54,896 bases of DNA from contig NZ_GL890779.1 in NCBI RefSeq assembly GCF_000211415.1, positions 124,419-179,314 on the forward strand, given 5' to 3'. Position 1 is the stretch's first letter. Each line of letters begins with the position of its first letter. A model generated the notes under the pieces. It was given only the letters and a program-made list of their open reading frames with translations, was not told the origin of the DNA and did not search any database. Made by a program: the position numbers and the translations under genes. The DNA comes from Enterobacter mori LMG 25706 (lineage in GTDB: Bacteria; Pseudomonadota; Gammaproteobacteria; Enterobacterales; Enterobacteriaceae). Below are positions 18,220-31,649 of the stretch, one piece after another.

Positions 18220-18947
18220 GGCTTCCCATCCTCTTCTTTCTGCGCGTCACCGTCTGGCGCTGCGGCAGAATTTCCTTTCGACGAATCTGGCAAATAGCTG
18301 CCTGCGGGTTTACGCGTCGACAGTTGCCTTTCAATATCGGTCAGATTTTCAAGCTTGCGCGTGGTGGTCTCAAGCTGGGTGCGCAGATAATTCTGCTGCT
18401 GGCGAAGCGTATCAAGCTCGCCGTCCGTTGACTGCTGTAATTTGCTATAGCGGGAACGCTCTTCAGACAGCTGAAGCTGTAATGCCTGGCCGTCCCGCCA
18501 GAGTTGATATATCGGCCGCACCTGCGCAGGAATGTTGGCGCTGAACGCATCCAGACGCGTGATATTCGTGCGACGCTCCACGGGCGTGATTTTGGCATCG
18601 CCTAGCAGAATGGCACGTTTAAAGGTCGCCTGCCATGCGTTGTCGCCCCACATCGTGGCTTGCGCCCGTGCCTCTACGGGTTCCAGACGCTGAGCACAAT
18701 CGATGCCACGCAGCCAAAACAGCGGGTTGGTATCAACTTCATGTCCTGATAAGTGCCAGATGCCCTCGCAGGGGGTGGTCAGGAAATCCGCCAGCTGATT
18801 TTCAGGCCATTTTTCTTCCGGCTTTTCACTGATTGCGCTCTTCGGAACATGGGTCACACACCCTGCCAGCAGTAAACACGGCAGACTTAGACGTACAGTA
18901 TTGCGGGAAAACATCGCGCATGCGGCGCGGAAAAAAACGTGTGACAT
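18216..18947 (-). CDS. qseG: QseG/YfhG outer membrane lipoprotein
   Basis: Lipoprotein of about 243 residues encoded between the GlrK sensor and GlrR regulator. The signal sequence ends in the lipobox LLAGC, with the lipidated Cys at residue 30 of the chosen start. The C-terminal half is predicted coiled coil (LQLQLSEERSRYSKLQQ and following). In E. coli QseG interacts with the sensor GlrK (QseE) and affects its signalling. The start MSHVFFRA is chosen by alignment with E. coli; an ATG seven codons upstream at 18968, directly after the glrK stop, is a credible alternative with a better ribosome site. Confidence 0.88.
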   Translation of the reverse strand: MSHVFFRAACAMFSRNTVRLSLPCLLLAGCVTHVPKSAISEKPEEKWPENQLADFLTTPCEGIWHLSGHEVDTNPLFWLRGIDCAQRLEPVEARAQATMWGDNAWQATFKRAILLGDAKITPVERRTNITRLDAFSANIPAQVRPIYQLWRDGQALQLQLSEERSRYSKLQQSTDGELDTLRQQQNYLRTQLETTTRKLENLTDIERQLSTRKPAGSYLPDSSKGNSAAAPDGDAQKEEDGKP

Positions 18948-18969
18948 ACTCACCAGACTTAGATTCATT

Positions 18970-20397
18970 TTATTGATTTTCCGGCTTAAGAGGCAGTTCG
19001 ATACGAAAGCACACATCCGACCGTTCATCACTGACGATATTAAGTTCGCCGTGCATGCGTCGTATGCCGTCGCGGGCAATACTGAGGCCCAGACCACTTC
19101 CTTTTACCGCACCTTTTCGCTGATGACTGCCCTGGAAAAAGGGTTCAAAAATCATCGTTTTTTCTTCATCCGGAATCGGGGTGCCCGTATTCGCTACATC
19201 GATAAACACCCGGGAACCCGCCCTGTAGCTTCGGATATAAATGTTACCGGATTCAGTACCATAGTGCACCGCATTGGAATAAAGATTATCCAGAACGCTC
19301 ATAAACAGCATGGGCTCTGCAAGACAAGCGGGCTCACTAAGATCGACCTGGGTATGCATCATTTTAGCTCTTGCTGGCAGGCTATGGGCGGAGATCACCA
19401 TATCCACTATCGGTGCAATCTCCACAGTTTCCAGTACCACTGCCCCGTCCGCGAGCTTACGGTTGTAGTCCAGCAGTTGCTCAATCAGCTTTTGCAGATT
19501 CCGGCTGCTGTCATCGAGGATCTCGACAATCTCTTTTTGCTCAGAGGTCAGCGGGCCGGCCACTTCGTCCGCCAGCAGCTCGGTGCCTTCTCGCATGCTG
19601 GCGAGAGGCGTTTTGAGTTCGTGGGAAATGTGACGGAGGAACTGATGACGCTGCGTTTCCAGCCACGCCAGACGTTCGGAAAGCCAGATGATCCGCTGAC
19701 CCACTGAACGCAGCTCGCGCGGCCCGGTGAAAACAACCGTATCACCGAGAGACTTCCCCTCACCCAGACGGTTAATCATCCGCTGTATGCCCTTCACCGG
19801 ACCGATAATCATGCGGGTGAACAGCAGAACCAGAGCAAGACTGACCAGGAACAGGACCAGCGCCTGCCAGCCGAAGAATTGACCGCGCTCGGCGATTTCC
19901 TGCTGCAGCTGCTGCCCGCGAGAGAAGATCACCGTGCGTGTAGACTGGACCATATCCGTATTGGCATTAGCAAAAGCTTCCAGCCGCGCGGCGGCGGCGG
20001 CATCCGGGCCGCTATTTTTACACTGTAGCTGAGCCAGATCGTTCAGGTCCTGACGTAATGCCTGGTAGAGTTTGTCGTCCGGCAGCACGCCCGCGTGGGC
20101 ATCCAGCATTTCGCTGTAGCGTTTACGTTGATTCTGGTAAACCCGCTCCAGGGTGCGATCGTCCAGCACGCAATACTGGCGATAGCTACGCTCCATCTCC
20201 AGCGCGGCGTTAGTCATTGCTTCGCTTCGCCTTGCATCAATTAGCGTCGTGCGATTCGTCAATGCCGCCTGTGCGCTTAGCGCATTGAGACTTTGCCAGG
20301 CCTGCCACGCCAGTATCAGTAAAGGGAGCAGGATCAGCAGGAATGCCATCATGACGAGCTGTCGCAGGGAGCGAGGGAAAACAGACCAGCGTTTCAA
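18970..20397 (-). CDS. glrK: GlrK sensor histidine kinase
   Basis: Inner-membrane sensor kinase of 475 residues, partner of GlrR. Membrane segments are at about 14-34 and 177-196, flanking a periplasmic domain; a HAMP region follows. The H-box FLRHISHELKTPLAS carries H259, with N-box DNLYSNAVHYG and G-box GSGLGLSIARDG. It is first gene of glrK-qseG-glrR(-glnB). The glmY small RNA gene lies about 60 bases upstream on the same strand. Confidence 0.97.
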   Translation of the reverse strand: MKRWSVFPRSLRQLVMMAFLLILLPLLILAWQAWQSLNALSAQAALTNRTTLIDARRSEAMTNAALEMERSYRQYCVLDDRTLERVYQNQRKRYSEMLDAHAGVLPDDKLYQALRQDLNDLAQLQCKNSGPDAAAAARLEAFANANTDMVQSTRTVIFSRGQQLQQEIAERGQFFGWQALVLFLVSLALVLLFTRMIIGPVKGIQRMINRLGEGKSLGDTVVFTGPRELRSVGQRIIWLSERLAWLETQRHQFLRHISHELKTPLASMREGTELLADEVAGPLTSEQKEIVEILDDSSRNLQKLIEQLLDYNRKLADGAVVLETVEIAPIVDMVISAHSLPARAKMMHTQVDLSEPACLAEPMLFMSVLDNLYSNAVHYGTESGNIYIRSYRAGSRVFIDVANTGTPIPDEEKTMIFEPFFQGSHQRKGAVKGSGLGLSIARDGIRRMHGELNIVSDERSDVCFRIELPLKPENQ

Positions 20398-20455
20398 CGC
20401 ATTACTCTCTTAATGGGGGTTTACGCAGAGCGTAACTGAGTCTGCCCTTCAGATA

Positions 20456-20487
20456 CAACAAAGCCGGGTAAAAACCCGGCTTTGTTG
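20456..20487 (-). terminator. glmY terminator
   Basis: CAACAAAGCCGGG and CCCGGCTTTGTTG form a 13-bp stem with a 6-base loop. It forms the 3' end of GlmY and separates glmY from glrK. Confidence 0.88.
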
Positions 20488-20640
20488 TGGAATGAGGCGG
20501 TGCCTAACTCGACGTTTCGCCCTGTCCTGATAAAGCATCGCTATGATCAGTAGTTGGACGGCAGGCACCTTTTTGTGCGTCATTCTAAGTTTATGTAGCG
20601 CGTCCCGAAGGGGCTGACATAAGAAGGTGAATGAGCCACT
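20456..20640 (-). ncRNA. glmY: Small RNA GlmY
   Basis: The transcript would begin AGTGGCTCATTCACC, contains TCAGCCCCTTCGGGACG and CGTCCAACTACTGATCATAG, and ends at a strong terminator, giving about 185 nucleotides as for E. coli GlmY. GlmY sequesters the adaptor RapZ and so protects GlmZ, which activates glmS translation and glucosamine-6-phosphate synthesis. Its place between glrK and purL, the sigma54 promoter and the GlrR boxes all agree. A processed form of about 148 nucleotides is known in E. coli. Confidence 0.92.
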
Positions 20641-20651
20641 GATCAATATTA

Positions 20652-20667
20652 TGCAACAGCCGTGCCA
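20652..20667 (-). promoter_or_regulatory. Sigma54 (-24/-12) promoter of glmY
   Basis: TGGCACGGCTGTTGCA on the minus strand matches the RpoN consensus TGGCAC-N5-TTGCA exactly, and is placed 12 to 27 bases upstream of the GlmY 5' end. A CATAAT overlapping the -12 region could give a sigma70 start at the same place, as in E. coli. Confidence 0.9.
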
Positions 20668-20756
20668 GTTTGCAAAACAATAAATTAACATGATGAATTT
20701 AAAGAATTTTATACATCCAAACTATTACTTGTTGGCAGAATGATTTCCAGGCTAAG

Positions 20757-20774
20757 TGTCGCTATTTAACAACA
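20757..20774 (-). promoter_or_regulatory. GlrR binding site 1 (proximal)
   Basis: TGTC-N10-AACA, one mismatch from the GlrR consensus TGTC-N10-GACA. It is 117 to 134 bases upstream of the GlmY start. Confidence 0.65.
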
Positions 20775-20804
20775 CCTTTAGACCATGATTTTTGTACTTA
20801 TATA

Positions 20805-20817
20805 AATCAACAAGTTA
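20805..20817. promoter_or_regulatory. IHF binding site in glmY upstream region
   Basis: AATCAACAAGTTA matches WATCAANNNNTTR at every position. It lies between GlrR sites and the sigma54 promoter, where IHF bending would bring the activator to the polymerase. Confidence 0.65.
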
Positions 20818-20819
20818 AG

Positions 20820-20837
20820 TGTCACCTTTTGGAGACA
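20820..20837 (-). promoter_or_regulatory. GlrR binding site 2
   Basis: TGTCACCTTTTGGAGACA, a perfect TGTC-N10-GACA site, 180 to 197 bases upstream of the GlmY start. Confidence 0.8.
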
Positions 20838-20852
20838 TTGACGGAGCGGGAT

Positions 20853-20870
20853 TGTCGCAATTTTGCGACA
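20853..20870 (-). promoter_or_regulatory. GlrR binding site 3 (distal)
   Basis: TGTCGCAATTTTGCGACA, a perfect and fully palindromic TGTC-N10-GACA site, directly next to the purL terminator. Confidence 0.8.
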
Positions 20871-20874
20871 CGCA

Positions 20875-20910
20875 TAAAAAAGCCCGGTTGCGCTCACGCG
20901 TACCGGGCCT
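20875..20910 (-). terminator. purL terminator
   Basis: Minus-strand stem GCCCGGTACGCG / GCGCAACCGGGC followed by TTTTTTATG. It ends the purL message before the glmY control region; the stem resembles a REP half-unit. Confidence 0.85.
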
Positions 20911-20932
20911 ACAAGGGTGAAGGTGCTAAAAC

Positions 20933-23900
20933 TTAACCCAGTTGCTTACGCGCGTTGCGGAAGATACGCATCCACGGGCTGTCCTCGCCCCAGTTTTCCG
21001 GGTGCCAGGAGTTGCTCACGGTGCGGAACACGCGCTCCGGGTGCGGCATCATGATGGCCGCACGACCGTTTTCACTGGTGACTGCCGTAATACCGTTGGC
21101 GGAGCCGTTCGGGTTAGCCGGGTAGGTTTCTGTCACCTTGCCGAAGTTATCGACAAAGCGCAGCGCCACCAGACCTTTGCTCTCCAGCTGAGCCAGATGC
21201 GCAGCATCACGCACTTCTACCTGACCTTCACCGTGGGAAACGGCAATTGGCATCTGCGAACCCACCATTCCCTGCAGCAGCAGAGACGGGCTTTGGGTCA
21301 CTTCCACCAGGCTGAAGCGTGCTTCGAAGCGGTCAGACTGGTTACGCACAAAGCGCGGCCAGGCTTCGCTTCCCGGGATCAGTTCTCGCAGGTTAGACAT
21401 CATCTGGCAGCCGTTACACACGCCCAGCGCCAGGGTCTGCGGACGATGGAAGAAGGTTTCGAACTCGTCACGCACGCGGCTGTTGAACAGGATGGACTTC
21501 GCCCAACCTTCGCCCGCGCCCAGCACGTCGCCGTAGGAGAAACCGCCGCACGCCACCAGCGCCTGGAAATCTTCCAGACCGGTACGTCCGGCCAGCAGGT
21601 CGCTCATGTGGACGTCGATGGCGTCAAAGCCCGCGCGGTGGAAGGCAGCCGCCATCTCAACGTGGGAGTTAACGCCCTGCTCGCGCAGCACGGCTACCTT
21701 TGGACGCGCGCCTGTCGCAATGTACGGTGCAGCGATATCTTCGTTGATATCAAAGGAGAGCTTCACGTTCAGGCCTGGATCCTGGTCATTCGCTTTCGCG
21801 TTATGCTCCTGATCGGCACATTCCGGGTTATCACGCAGGCGCTGCATCTGCCAGGTGGTTTCTGCCCACCACATGCGCAGCGTGGTGCGGCTTTCGCTGA
21901 ACACCGCGTGGCCGTCTGCTTCAATGACGAAGCGGTCACCCTGAACGGCTTTGCCCAGATAGTGCACGCAGTCTGCCAGACCGTGCTTCGCCAGAATCGC
22001 TTCAACCGCGTCGCGATCTGCGGCGCATACCTGAATCACCGCACCCAGCTCTTCATTGAACAGCGACGCCAGACGGTCTTCGCCAAGCGTTGCAATGTTC
22101 GCTTCAACGCCGCAGTGGCCAGTGAAGGCCATCTCTGCCAGCGTCACCAGCAGGCCGCCGTCGGAACGGTCGTGGTAGGCCAGCAGCTTACGCTCCGCCA
22201 CTAGCGCCTGGATGGCGTCGTAGAATCCTTTCAACTGCGCGACGTCGCGCACATCGGCTGGCTTGTCGCCGAGCTGGCGGTAAACCTGTGCCAGCGCGGT
22301 GGCACCCAGCGCGTTTTGGCCTTTACCCAGGTCAATCAGCAGCAGGGCGTTGTCTTCGGTCGCAAGCTGCGGCGTAACGGTGTGGCGCACGTCTTCCACG
22401 CGCGCAAACGCGGTGATCACCAGCGACAGCGGAGAGGTCATCTCGCGCTGCTCGCTGCCTTCCTGCCAGCGGGTTTTCATCGACATGGAGTCTTTACCCA
22501 CCGGAATGGTCAGGCCGAGGGCAGGACACAGCTCCTCGCCCACCGCTTTCACGGCTTCATACAGGCCAGCATCTTCGCCAGGGTGACCGGCTGCGGCCAT
22601 CCAGTTTGCGGAGAGTTTGATACGTTTGATGTCGCCGATCTGCGTCGCGGCGATGTTGGTCAGCGCTTCACCGACCGCCAGACGGGCGGAGGCGGCGAAG
22701 TCCAGCAGCGCCACCGGGGTGCGTTCGCCCAGGGCCATCGCTTCGCCGTAGTAGCTGTCGAGGCTCGCGGTAGTCACCGCGCAGTTCGCCACCGGGATCT
22801 GCCACGGGCCAACCATCTGGTCGCGCGATACCATACCGGTCACGGTACGGTCGCCGATGGTCACCAGGAACGTTTTCTCCGCCACGGCAGGCAGGTGCAG
22901 CACGCGGTTAACCGCTTCTGCCACGGTGATGCCCTGGCGATCCAGCGCTTTGCCCGCCGCTTTGCGGGTTGTCACGTCGCGGGTCATCTTCGGCGTTTTA
23001 CCGAGCAGGACGTCCAGCGGCAGATCGATCGGCTGGTTGTCAAAGTGGGTGTCGCTTAAGGAAAGGTGCTGCTCCTCGGTCGCTTCACCGATGACCGCAT
23101 ACGGCGCACGCTCGCGGCGGCACAGCTCGTCAAACAGCGGCAGCTGATCCGCGGCAACCGCCAGCACGTAGCGCCCCTGGGATTCGTTACACCAGATCTC
23201 CAGCGGGCTCATGCCCGGCTCATCGCTCAGGATATCGCGCAGGTTAAAACGGCCACCGCGGCCACCGTCGCTCACCAGCTCCGGCATGGCGTTGGACAGA
23301 CCGCCCGCACCTACGTCGTGGATGAACAGAATCGGGTTGGCGTCGCCCAGCTGCCAGCAGCGGTCGATCACTTCCTGGCAGCGACGCTCCATTTCCGGGT
23401 TGTCACGCTGCACGGAAGCAAAATCGAGGTCCGCATCAGACTGGCCGGAAGCCATAGAAGACGCTGCCCCGCCGCCCAGACCGATGTTCATCGCCGGACC
23501 ACCGAGTACAATCAGCTTCGCGCCGACAACGATTTCGCCTTTCTGCACGTGATCGGCACGAATGTTACCGATCCCGCCCGCCAGCATGATCGGTTTGTGG
23601 TAACCGCGCAGCTCTTCGCCGTTGTGGCTGTCCACTTTCTCTTCATAGGTACGGAAGTAACCGTTCAGCGCCGGACGACCAAACTCGTTGTTAAACGCCG
23701 CGCCGCCCAGCGGGCCGTCGGTCATGATATCCAGCGCGGTGACAATGCGCTCTGGCTTGCCGAAATCTTCTTCCCACGGCTGTTCAAAGCCCGGGATACG
23801 CAGGTTTGAGACGGAGAAACCGACCAGACCCGCTTTAGGCTTAGCGCCACGACCGGTCGCGCCTTCGTCACGGATTTCACCGCCGGAGCCCGTCGCCGCA

Positions 23901-24820
23901 CCCGGCCACGGGGAGATCGCCGTCGGGTGGTTGTGGGTTTCCACTTTCATCAGGATATGCGCGGGCTCCTGATGGAAGTCATAGCGCCCTGCTTCGCGAT
24001 CGGCGAAGAAGCGGCCCACCTCGGAACCTTCCATCACCGCGGCGTTGTCTTTATAGGCAGACAGCACATGGTCAGGGGTTTGTTCCATGGTGTTTTTGAT
24101 CATTTTGAACAGCGACTTCGGCTGCTGTTCGCCGTCAATAATCCAGTCGGCGTTGAAAATCTTATGTCGGCAGTGCTCAGAGTTGGCCTGCGCGAACATG
24201 TAGAGTTCGATGTCGTTCGGGTTGCGGTTGAGCTTAACGAACGCGTCCTGCAGGTAATCAATTTCGTCTTCTGCCAGCGCCAGGCCGAGACGCAGGTTGG
24301 CGTCAATCAGCGCCTGACGGCCCTGCCCCAGCAGGTCTACGCTCTGTACCGGCGCAGGCTGATGGTGTGAGAACAGCTTCTGCGCGTCGTCGAGAGAGGC
24401 AAATACGCTCTCCATCATGCGGTCGTGCAGCTCAGCCGCAACCGCCTGCCACTGCGCGTCGCTCAGGGTGGAGGCTTCAACATAGTACGCCACGCCGCGT
24501 TCCAGACGGTTAATCTGGCTCAGACCACAGTTGTGGGCGATGTCGGTGGCTTTGGAAGACCAGGGGGAGATGGTGCCCGGACGCGGCGTCGCAAGGATCA
24601 GTTTGCCGGTTGGCGTATGGCTGCTCAGGCTTGGACCATACTTGAGCAGGCGTTCCAGCTGTACGCGCTCCTCTGCATTCAGGGGGGCATTCAGGTCAGC
24701 AAAATGGACATACTCAGCGTAAATATTGCTTACCGGAAGGTCGGCCGCCTGAAAACGTGCCAGCAGTTTGGTAATACGGAAGGCAGACAGTGCAGGCGAA
24801 CCACGCAGAATTTCCATCAT
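20933..24820 (-). CDS. purL: Phosphoribosylformylglycinamidine synthase
   Basis: Large single-chain enzyme of 1295 residues that converts FGAR to FGAM with glutamine and ATP, the fourth step of de novo purine synthesis. It has an N-terminal PurS-like region, two AIR-synthase-type halves (motifs [19 protein letters not shown] and [15 protein letters not shown]), and a C-terminal glutaminase with the nucleophile C1135 in GVCNGCQMM and H1260/E1262 in PHPERVF. Length and positions match E. coli PurL. A PurR box lies upstream. Confidence 0.98.
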   Translation of the reverse strand: MMEILRGSPALSAFRITKLLARFQAADLPVSNIYAEYVHFADLNAPLNAEERVQLERLLKYGPSLSSHTPTGKLILATPRPGTISPWSSKATDIAHNCGLSQINRLERGVAYYVEASTLSDAQWQAVAAELHDRMMESVFASLDDAQKLFSHHQPAPVQSVDLLGQGRQALIDANLRLGLALAEDEIDYLQDAFVKLNRNPNDIELYMFAQANSEHCRHKIFNADWIIDGEQQPKSLFKMIKNTMEQTPDHVLSAYKDNAAVMEGSEVGRFFADREAGRYDFHQEPAHILMKVETHNHPTAISPWPGAATGSGGEIRDEGATGRGAKPKAGLVGFSVSNLRIPGFEQPWEEDFGKPERIVTALDIMTDGPLGGAAFNNEFGRPALNGYFRTYEEKVDSHNGEELRGYHKPIMLAGGIGNIRADHVQKGEIVVGAKLIVLGGPAMNIGLGGGAASSMASGQSDADLDFASVQRDNPEMERRCQEVIDRCWQLGDANPILFIHDVGAGGLSNAMPELVSDGGRGGRFNLRDILSDEPGMSPLEIWCNESQGRYVLAVAADQLPLFDELCRRERAPYAVIGEATEEQHLSLSDTHFDNQPIDLPLDVLLGKTPKMTRDVTTRKAAGKALDRQGITVAEAVNRVLHLPAVAEKTFLVTIGDRTVTGMVSRDQMVGPWQIPVANCAVTTASLDSYYGEAMALGERTPVALLDFAASARLAVGEALTNIAATQIGDIKRIKLSANWMAAAGHPGEDAGLYEAVKAVGEELCPALGLTIPVGKDSMSMKTRWQEGSEQREMTSPLSLVITAFARVEDVRHTVTPQLATEDNALLLIDLGKGQNALGATALAQVYRQLGDKPADVRDVAQLKGFYDAIQALVAERKLLAYHDRSDGGLLVTLAEMAFTGHCGVEANIATLGEDRLASLFNEELGAVIQVCAADRDAVEAILAKHGLADCVHYLGKAVQGDRFVIEADGHAVFSESRTTLRMWWAETTWQMQRLRDNPECADQEHNAKANDQDPGLNVKLSFDINEDIAAPYIATGARPKVAVLREQGVNSHVEMAAAFHRAGFDAIDVHMSDLLAGRTGLEDFQALVACGGFSYGDVLGAGEGWAKSILFNSRVRDEFETFFHRPQTLALGVCNGCQMMSNLRELIPGSEAWPRFVRNQSDRFEARFSLVEVTQSPSLLLQGMVGSQMPIAVSHGEGQVEVRDAAHLAQLESKGLVALRFVDNFGKVTETYPANPNGSANGITAVTSENGRAAIMMPHPERVFRTVSNSWHPENWGEDSPWMRIFRNARKQLG

Positions 24821-24906
24821 AAGTCTCTCGTCTTCGAAGCGCCGGGGCGCTTACAGTGTGCGCAAGGGGGGAAAACGGGCGTCATTATAGAGAATCCTGA
24901 GCGCCG

Positions 24907-24922
24907 ACGAAACCGTTTGCGT
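24907..24922 (-). promoter_or_regulatory. PurR operator upstream of purL
   Basis: ACGAAACCGTTTGCGT matches the reverse PurR consensus ACGNAAACGTTTGCGT at 15 of 16 positions, 87 bases upstream of the purL ATG. Confidence 0.88.
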
Positions 24923-25087
24923 CGAAATAAAATTTGCACAGCGGTTTAACAATAGGTGTGACCTGTCTCTCTAATTTGTTGCCAAGTGGCGTAACTTTGC
25001 GCAAAATGCCGCTCATTCAATGGCAAACCTTATTCTTAACATGGCTACAGCATACTGAGGCAACCGGCGTCGCAGAGAATTAACTAA

Positions 25088-27089
<2,002 letters not shown>

Positions 27090-27725
27090 CTATTCGAGTT
27101 GCTGAAGTTCACCTGATGGCGTGACGCGCCAGCGGTGCTGGCAAAAATAGAGCAGCGGGTTGTCCTGCTTGCTGTCGCTGTAGCCGCTGTACAGGCGCAG
27201 CGGCGTGCCGATACGCTTCTCCAACTGAACCACTTTCTCGTGCCCCAGGCAGCGCATAGTCAGCACCCAGCCGCCGTAAGCGCGGGAAATTTGCGTGGCG
27301 ATAAGATTTACGCGCGGCAGCCATGGCGTATCAAAATAGACCTGCTCCACCAGCGTCTGCGGGGAGCCGGTAATCAGCCAGATGTCGGCATCGTTCGCGT
27401 CGAGGTAGCTGGTGAGACGCGCCTGCACCACGGGAAACGCGGCGACATGACCGCGAAACCAGTGCGCAAAATCCTGTTCGAGCTGTTTAAGCCGTGCTTC
27501 GCTGTGACCAAAGGTGCATCCCCATAGCAGCAGGCTCATCGGCCAGCGCGCTGCACGGCCTTTAACCAGCAGCGCGATGCCAATCACGGGTAAGAGCGGT
27601 AAGACGAGCAGCACATTCAGAGGCTGACGCCGCAGCAGATAGCGCATAAAGGTGCCAAACATATCCTGCTGGTGCAGCGTTCCATCCAGGTCGAAAAAGA
27701 CAACGCGACGCGCGTGATTTGCCAA
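27090..27725 (-). CDS. pgpC: Phosphatidylglycerophosphatase C
   Basis: HAD-superfamily membrane phosphatase of 211 residues that dephosphorylates phosphatidylglycerol phosphate. The nucleophile motif FFDLDGTL is at residues 10-17, a hydrophobic hairpin spans about 35-70, and the second motif ITGSP is near residue 119. It resembles E. coli YfhB/PgpC. It begins 3 bases after the EIIBC stop codon, so it may be transcribed with the murQ cluster, an association absent from K-12. Confidence 0.93.
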   Translation of the reverse strand: MANHARRVVFFDLDGTLHQQDMFGTFMRYLLRRQPLNVLLVLPLLPVIGIALLVKGRAARWPMSLLLWGCTFGHSEARLKQLEQDFAHWFRGHVAAFPVVQARLTSYLDANDADIWLITGSPQTLVEQVYFDTPWLPRVNLIATQISRAYGGWVLTMRCLGHEKVVQLEKRIGTPLRLYSGYSDSKQDNPLLYFCQHRWRVTPSGELQQLE

Positions 27726-27728
27726 ACC

Positions 27729-29093
27729 TTACTCCTCTGGGTCGTTGAATCCTAACAGCCAGGTAAACAGGAACCCGGCGATTACCGCTACTAAATAGCC
27801 TAACAGATAGAGCATCACTTTTCCGGTCACGATGGTTAATGCCAGCGGTAAACCGGAAAGTCCAAAGGTGATCACCGTCGCCACTTTCCAGTAGCTAATG
27901 AGCGCCCCGCCCACCGCGCCGCCCAGACAGGCTGCGAGGAAAGGTTTCCCCAGCGGCAGCGTAACGCCGAAAATCAGCGGCTCGCCGATGCCGAGCAGTC
28001 CGACCGGGAGCGCGCCTTTAATCACTTTTTTCAGTCGCGCGTTGCGGGTTTTCATCAGTACGGCAATCGCCGCGCCGACCTGCCCCACGCCCGCCATCGA
28101 CAGGATAGGCAGCAGCGCGTTATAGCCGTGCGCCTGCACCAGCTCGACGTGGATCGGCACCAGCCCCTGATGCAGGCCGGTCAGCACCAGCGGCAGGAAG
28201 GTTCCCGACAGCACCGCCCCCACTAACAGGCCGCCGCGGTCAATCGCCAGAGACGCACCGTGGGCGATGGCGTCAGAGATCCAGCCACCTAGCGGCTGAA
28301 GGACCACAATCGCTACGCTACCGGTAATTAATGTGGTCAGCAGCGGGTTGAGGATAAGCTCAATCGAACCAGGCAGGATCGCGCGCAGCCTTTTCTCGAT
28401 CCAGCACATCAGGATGACCACCAGCAGCACGGCAATCACCCCACCGCGGCCCGGCTGAAGCGCCTCACCAAACAGCGTGATCTGCGCCAGTTGCGGGCTG
28501 GACAAGATGCCCGCCATTACCCCGCCCATGGCCAGCGATCCGCCAAACACCTTCGCGGTATTCACCCCGACCAGAATGTTCATGATGGCGAAAACTGCGC
28601 TGCCGAAGATCCCGAGGATCCCCAGCAGGTTTGGATACTGCGTGGCAAAATCCCCGACGATATCCGGCCGCTTGAGGATATTGATAATCCCGGTGATCAG
28701 GCCCGAAGCAATAAACGCCGGGATCAGCGGGATAAAGACGTTTGCCAGCTGTCGCAGCGCATCGCTCATCGGCGCCTTGTATTTGGCTTTTGCCTGCGCT
28801 TTGGTGCTTTCGGCATCGTCAAATGAGGCCGTCGCCTCACCGCCAACCATCAGCGCGCGCATGGCATCAACAACCTGCGCCGCTTTCCCCGGTCCGACAA
28901 TGAGCTGGTGCTGCTGTCCCTGTTTGACGTATCCACTTACGCCGGGGAGTTGCTTCAGGCGCGGTAGATCAAGATCGTCGTCGTTATGCACCTCGACGCG
29001 CACGCGCGTCATGCAGTTTTCCAGACGCTGGATATTCTTTTCTCCGCCGATCCCCTGCAGGATGCCGCTGGCGAGCGCTGCTGTCTTTTCCAT
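27729..29093 (-). CDS. murP: PTS EIIBC component, N-acetylmuramic acid-type
   Basis: Inner-membrane sugar phosphotransferase of 454 residues. The EIIB domain carries the phosphocysteine C27 in ENCMTRVRV; the EIIC domain has about ten hydrophobic segments and the signature GIGEPLIFG at residues 368-376. There is no EIIA domain, so it would need EIIA-Glc (Crr), as E. coli MurP does. Substrate is inferred from the adjacent MurQ etherase and from segments such as FPILSMAG-like LLPILSMAGVGQVGAA. It could instead take up a related amino sugar. Start 11 bases after murQ. Confidence 0.8.
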   Translation of the reverse strand: MEKTAALASGILQGIGGEKNIQRLENCMTRVRVEVHNDDDLDLPRLKQLPGVSGYVKQGQQHQLIVGPGKAAQVVDAMRALMVGGEATASFDDAESTKAQAKAKYKAPMSDALRQLANVFIPLIPAFIASGLITGIINILKRPDIVGDFATQYPNLLGILGIFGSAVFAIMNILVGVNTAKVFGGSLAMGGVMAGILSSPQLAQITLFGEALQPGRGGVIAVLLVVILMCWIEKRLRAILPGSIELILNPLLTTLITGSVAIVVLQPLGGWISDAIAHGASLAIDRGGLLVGAVLSGTFLPLVLTGLHQGLVPIHVELVQAHGYNALLPILSMAGVGQVGAAIAVLMKTRNARLKKVIKGALPVGLLGIGEPLIFGVTLPLGKPFLAACLGGAVGGALISYWKVATVITFGLSGLPLALTIVTGKVMLYLLGYLVAVIAGFLFTWLLGFNDPEE

Positions 29094-29104
29094 ACACGCC
29101 TCTG

Positions 29105-29998
29105 TTAGTTTTCTAATGCAGCCCGTAAGAACCCGTTATGCGCATCGAGTTTGGCTCTCGCCGCCGTGGCGTCCAGCCCGCTTAAGATCATCAGAATGGC
29201 CGGTTTAACATCGTGATCGGTTTGTTTCAGGACCGCTTCTGCCTCTTCACGGCCTGCACCTGTCGCCTCCATCACCATACGGCAGGCTCTGTCCACCAGC
29301 TTGACGTTGGTGGCCTGCATATCGACCATCAGGTTCTGATAAACCTTGCCGAACTTCACCATCGCGCCGGTGGAGATCATATTGAGCACCAGCTTTTGCG
29401 CGGTCCCTGATTTCAGGCGCGTGGAGCCGGTCAGCGCTTCCGGCCCGACAACCGGAGAGATGGCGATAGCGGCCACCTGGGCAATCGGCGAGCCGGGGTT
29501 ACAGGAGATGGCAACCGTCGTGCAGCCTGTCTGGTTGGCGTATTCCAGGCCGCCAATGACGTACGGCGTGCGCCCGGATGCCGCCAGCCCAACCACCAGA
29601 TCCTGCGCGGTCAGGTTCAGCGCTTTGAGATCATCTTCACCGAGCTGTTTGTTGTCTTCCGCCCCTTCAACAGCTTTCAGCAGCGCGCCTGGGCCACCGG
29701 CAATCAGCCCGATCACCAGGCCGTGCGGAACGCCAAAGGTTGGCGGACATTCGGAGGCATCCAGAACCCCCAAACGTCCGCTGGTGCCCGCGCCCATGTA
29801 AATAATGCGCCCACCGGCCTTTAGCGCAGTTGCGGCCGCATCAACCGCTTTCGCCACCTCAGGTAATGTCTCTTTCACTGCCTGCGCGACCAGCGTATCC
29901 TGTTGATTAAAGCGGTTAACCAGCTCCAGCGTGGAGAGTGCGTCAAGATCCATGGTTTGCGGGTTACGCGTTTCAGAAACCAGTGAGCCAAGATTCAT
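29105..29998 (-). CDS. murQ: N-acetylmuramic acid 6-phosphate etherase
   Basis: SIS-domain enzyme of 297 residues that cleaves the lactyl ether of MurNAc-6-phosphate to give GlcNAc-6-phosphate. The motif [20 protein letters not shown] at residues 67-86 carries catalytic E83, and E114 sits in VEGAEDN. It appears to be the first gene of murQ-EIIBC-pgpC-tadA, divergent from the RpiR-family regulator. In K-12 murQ lies at a different locus, so this may be a relocated copy or a paralogue. Confidence 0.92.
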   Translation of the reverse strand: MNLGSLVSETRNPQTMDLDALSTLELVNRFNQQDTLVAQAVKETLPEVAKAVDAAATALKAGGRIIYMGAGTSGRLGVLDASECPPTFGVPHGLVIGLIAGGPGALLKAVEGAEDNKQLGEDDLKALNLTAQDLVVGLAASGRTPYVIGGLEYANQTGCTTVAISCNPGSPIAQVAAIAISPVVGPEALTGSTRLKSGTAQKLVLNMISTGAMVKFGKVYQNLMVDMQATNVKLVDRACRMVMEATGAGREEAEAVLKQTDHDVKPAILMILSGLDATAARAKLDAHNGFLRAALEN

Positions 29999-30012
29999 TT
30001 TTTGTACCTCAA

Positions 30013-30025
30013 GAATTTTTAATTC
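30013..30025. promoter_or_regulatory. Candidate operator palindrome 1, murQ-yfhH gap
   Basis: GAATT-TTT-AATTC inverted repeat, 15 bases upstream of the murQ ATG. RpiR-family regulators bind inverted repeats in such divergent gaps; assignment to YfhH is inference. Confidence 0.4.
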
Positions 30026-30035
30026 ATAATAATCA

Positions 30036-30045
30036 CACTATAGTG
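30036..30045. promoter_or_regulatory. Candidate operator palindrome 2, murQ-yfhH gap
   Basis: CACTATAGTG is a perfect 10-bp palindrome, roughly midway between the divergent murQ and yfhH starts. It also contains a TATAGT that could act as a -10 sequence. Confidence 0.4.
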
Positions 30046-30116
30046 GAATATAAAATTCATTCAGGCGAGCAAAATTCGTATTTGAGCAGATAATCACATT
30101 TTCGCCAGGAGACCGT

Positions 30117-31648
<1,532 letters not shown>

Positions 31649-31649
<1 letters not shown>

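Noticed and set aside
20942..22204. 420-codon ORF antisense to purL
   Set aside because: Lies opposite conserved purL coding sequence and its translation is His/Arg/Gln-rich without recognisable motifs, typical of reverse-strand reading of GC-rich genes.
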